The position numbers were made by a program, and so were the translations under genes. A stretch of DNA of 64,000 nt from Lathyrus oleraceus (lineage: Eukaryota > Streptophyta > Magnoliopsida > Fabales > Fabaceae): the NCBI RefSeq assembly GCF_024323335.1, contig NC_066585.1:179617149-179681148 (forward strand), given 5' to 3'. The notes under the pieces were generated by a model. The model saw only the letters and a program-made list of their open reading frames with translations. It did not search any database and had not been told where the DNA came from. Below, in pieces: positions 62,401-64,000 of the stretch. Each line of letters begins with the position of its first letter. Position 1 is the first letter of the stretch.

Positions 62401-62888
62401 TGTTGGCAACCCATTGTGGGTACTTTGCGACTTCCAGGAAACCGGTGTCAAACTGCTTTCTCACCTCTTCTCTGATCTTGAGAGCCATATCTGATCGAGT
62501 TCTTCTTAACTTTTGTTTGCCGGCAGAGCATTCTTCTTTAAGGGGAAGCTTGTGGGTCACGATGCCAGTGTCTAATCCGGGCATATCTTGGTATGACCAT
62601 GCAAACACATCATCATATTTGTGGATGAGTTGTATCAATCTTGTCTTCACGACATCTTGAAGTGCGGCGCCAACCCTTACTTCTCTCTTGTCTTCTTCTG
62701 TTCCCAGGTTGATAACTTCGACGTCCTCCTGGTGTGGTTGAATGACCTTCTCTTGTTGTCTGAGTAATCGGGCCAACTCTTCAGGGAGTTCATAATCTTC
62801 CCCCACTCTCTCTTCAGCTTGGTAGATCGGACAGTCAAAATCATTCCAGATCGTAGCAGTGTCATTATCAATGGTCTCGGTGGTGTCT
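59426..62888 (-). pseudogene. Ogre RT-RNaseH-integrase frame, with four in-frame stops
   Basis: One frame from the intron acceptor at 62889 to the TGA-less end ...DAVKKYFA at 59426. Stops: TGA 62179-62177 (in RT, after FITP), TGA 60763-60761 (after RNaseH), TAG 60406-60404 and TAA 60382-60380 (in the integrase zinc domain). RT motif A reads FMGGFSGYNQ, so the catalytic Asp is replaced by Gly (62251-62249); YVDD is kept. A first RNaseH (LDESMGCVLGQ) is followed by a second RNaseH-like domain (MFDGASDAIGHGI ... NNMAEYEACI), the double arrangement known from Ogre/Tat. The integrase core keeps Asp (RGIDMIE), Asp (ITDNGSN) and Glu (GAVEAANKN). Inactive. Confidence 0.92.
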
Positions 62889-62977
62889 CTGCATGTTATG
62901 ATTTATGCAGTTTATTTAGAAAGTGCGTGCATAAAAATTGATGCCATTTTATTGTAATAGAAAAAATGAAAGGAAAG
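62889..62977 (-). other. 3' end of the Ogre intron
   Basis: On the minus strand ...AAATCATAACATGCAG ends at 62889 and the open pol frame starts after it; an in-frame TAA lies about nine codons upstream of this AG. Ogre elements are known to carry an intron between protease and RT, which fits. The intron is cut by the LTR starting at 62978. Confidence 0.55.
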
Positions 62978-63668
62978 TGTAAGACCCCAATTTTGACCCT
63001 AAGATCCCTCATGGCATCATAACATTGCATTTGCATTGCCTGAAGGATCTTTAGCATCTTGGTTCCCTTTGCCTTTGGGTGGGACTCCTTGTGATTGGTT
63101 TGAGATCACCAAGCATGCTTGAATTATACATCATTATTTCTCTTACTTTTGTTTACTAACCAAAAGTACAAAAATGTGTCACTAACATCTTTTGTTTGAA
63201 GCTTGAGTATCATCCAAGACACTTTGTGGGTTCTATTTAGAGGATCAGTCAACACAAGGGAATGGCTTGAGATACTTCCAACAGGTTCAAATGGGGTTTA
63301 TTCGTCAGTCAAAACGTTAATCTTGAAGGAGCAAAAGTTTGTTCATGAGCTGTCATGCTCGCTAGGCGAAACCCACATGTTAAAAAAAAAGAACGAAAAA
63401 TAAATAAATAAATAAAATATAACAGAAATTTTTTGGACTTGGGCCTCTCTCATTTGAGCCCACAGGTCCACAAAAATCAGGTTATAAATTCAGAGTTTCA
63501 GTGAAACAAATTTTCATTCTATTCCTATTACCCTGGCAGGAAAAATATAGTGAGAGAAGAGCTAACAGAGTTCAGAGCAACCTCCGGACACTGAAGGGAA
63601 CTCATCGGCAAAGAACCAGTTCTGCCTCTTATAAACCCTGAGGTTATTCTGCAAACCCCGGTGCAATC
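62978..63668 (+). repeat. Start of a second Ogre-like LTR
   Basis: It begins TGTAAGACCCCAATTTTGAC, a start I recognise from legume Ogre-type LTRs. It is oriented opposite to Ogre 1 and interrupts that element's intron. A TATAAATT box lies at 63483-63490. The copia LTR at 63669 cuts it. The internal short frame at 63203-63403 shows no domain. Confidence 0.6.
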
Positions 63669-64000
63669 TGAAATTCTGGTATCAGATATAAGATGTCGAA
63701 GGTAATGTCACGACACTAATATTTGTTAATACACAATGGATAATCAAACAGAATTGTAAAGCAAATCACACAAGCAATTGTTAACCCAGTTCGGTGCAAC
63801 TCACCTATGTATGGGGGCTTCCAAGCCAGGAAGGAAATTCACTATAATAGAATTAGTTCAAAGACTATCCGTACACTTCAACAAGTTACAGTCTTTCTCA
63901 CCTTAATCTCTACCCGTGCAACTTCTACCTAAGCACTCTTAGATATGAGAACCCACTCACTTCCCTTACAATCACACACCCGTGATCTTAAACAACAATC
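63669..64000 (-). repeat. LTR of a third SIRE-like copia copy (C), partial
   Basis: It begins TGAAATTCTGGTATCAG and matches 408-740 at about 96 percent by eye. Before it there is no primer-binding site but Ogre-like LTR sequence, so 63669 is an outer element edge: the 3' LTR of a minus-strand element, or a solo LTR. The rest lies beyond the window. Confidence 0.85.

Larger units (their letters stand above)
2281..62977 (-). mobile_element. Ogre/Tat-type Ty3/gypsy element 1, decayed and split by later events
   Basis: Read from right to left: end of an intron (62977-62889), RT-RNaseH-integrase frame (62888-59426), long 3' noncoding DNA with two kinds of tandem repeat (59425-57544, continuing at 3835-2999), and a probable 3' LTR (2998 and lower). 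The Tekay element at 40016-57543 and the amplified array separate the two halves of the 3' region. Removing Tekay restores an uninterrupted 180-bp sub-repeat across 40010/57544. The protease, gag, ORF1 and 5' LTR are missing: a second LTR begins at 62978. Confidence 0.75.

Overview
The window is plant nuclear DNA made almost entirely of nested LTR retrotransposons, with no intact host gene. The element families (a Tekay-type Ty3/gypsy chromovirus, an Ogre/Tat-type Ty3/gypsy element, SIRE/Maximus-like Ty1/copia elements) and the Ogre-style LTR and 3' regions point to a legume, probably the Fabeae/Trifolieae group. That placement comes from family recognition, not from a search.

Layout. (1) 1-about 1265: 5' end of a minus-strand SIRE-like copia element, with partial gag, tRNA-iMet primer site and 5' LTR. 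(2) About 1266-2280: single-copy-looking DNA with a possible small gene remnant. (3) Up to 2998: probable 3' LTR of a minus-strand Ogre element; its 3' noncoding region starts at 2999 and carries a 176-180 bp tandem repeat. (4) 3100-41070: a head-to-tail array of 21 units, 19 of 1790-1792 bp and two of 1966 and 1970 bp. Each unit is 736 bp of Ogre 3' repeat fused to the first 1055 bp of a Tekay LTR. (5) 40016-57543: the Tekay element itself, plus strand. Its 5' LTR supplies the LTR half of the last array unit. Its polyprotein frame carries two stops. (6) 45896-54072: an 8.2 kb SIRE-like copia element (minus strand) inserted in the Tekay integrase with a perfect 5-bp target duplication and nearly identical 1384-bp LTRs. 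(7) 57544-62977: the Ogre resumes with the last sub-repeats, 3' noncoding DNA, a decayed RT-RNaseH-integrase frame (minus) and the end of its intron. (8) 62978-63668: start of a second Ogre-like LTR, interrupted at 63669 by another SIRE-like LTR that runs off the window.

Inferred history: Ogre inserted first. Tekay then inserted into its 180-bp repeat. A microhomology junction next duplicated the Ogre-flank/Tekay-LTR boundary, and that junction was amplified to 21 copies. The copia element hit the Tekay integrase recently; its order relative to the amplification is not fixed. The most notable object is the 38 kb array: a satellite caught beside its founding element, with every unit keeping a complete-looking LTR promoter in the same direction. 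A second point of interest is the copia pol stop, TAG CAA CCA, which fits the leaky-stop consensus and is followed by an in-frame 89-codon extension where SIRE elements carry an envelope-like gene.
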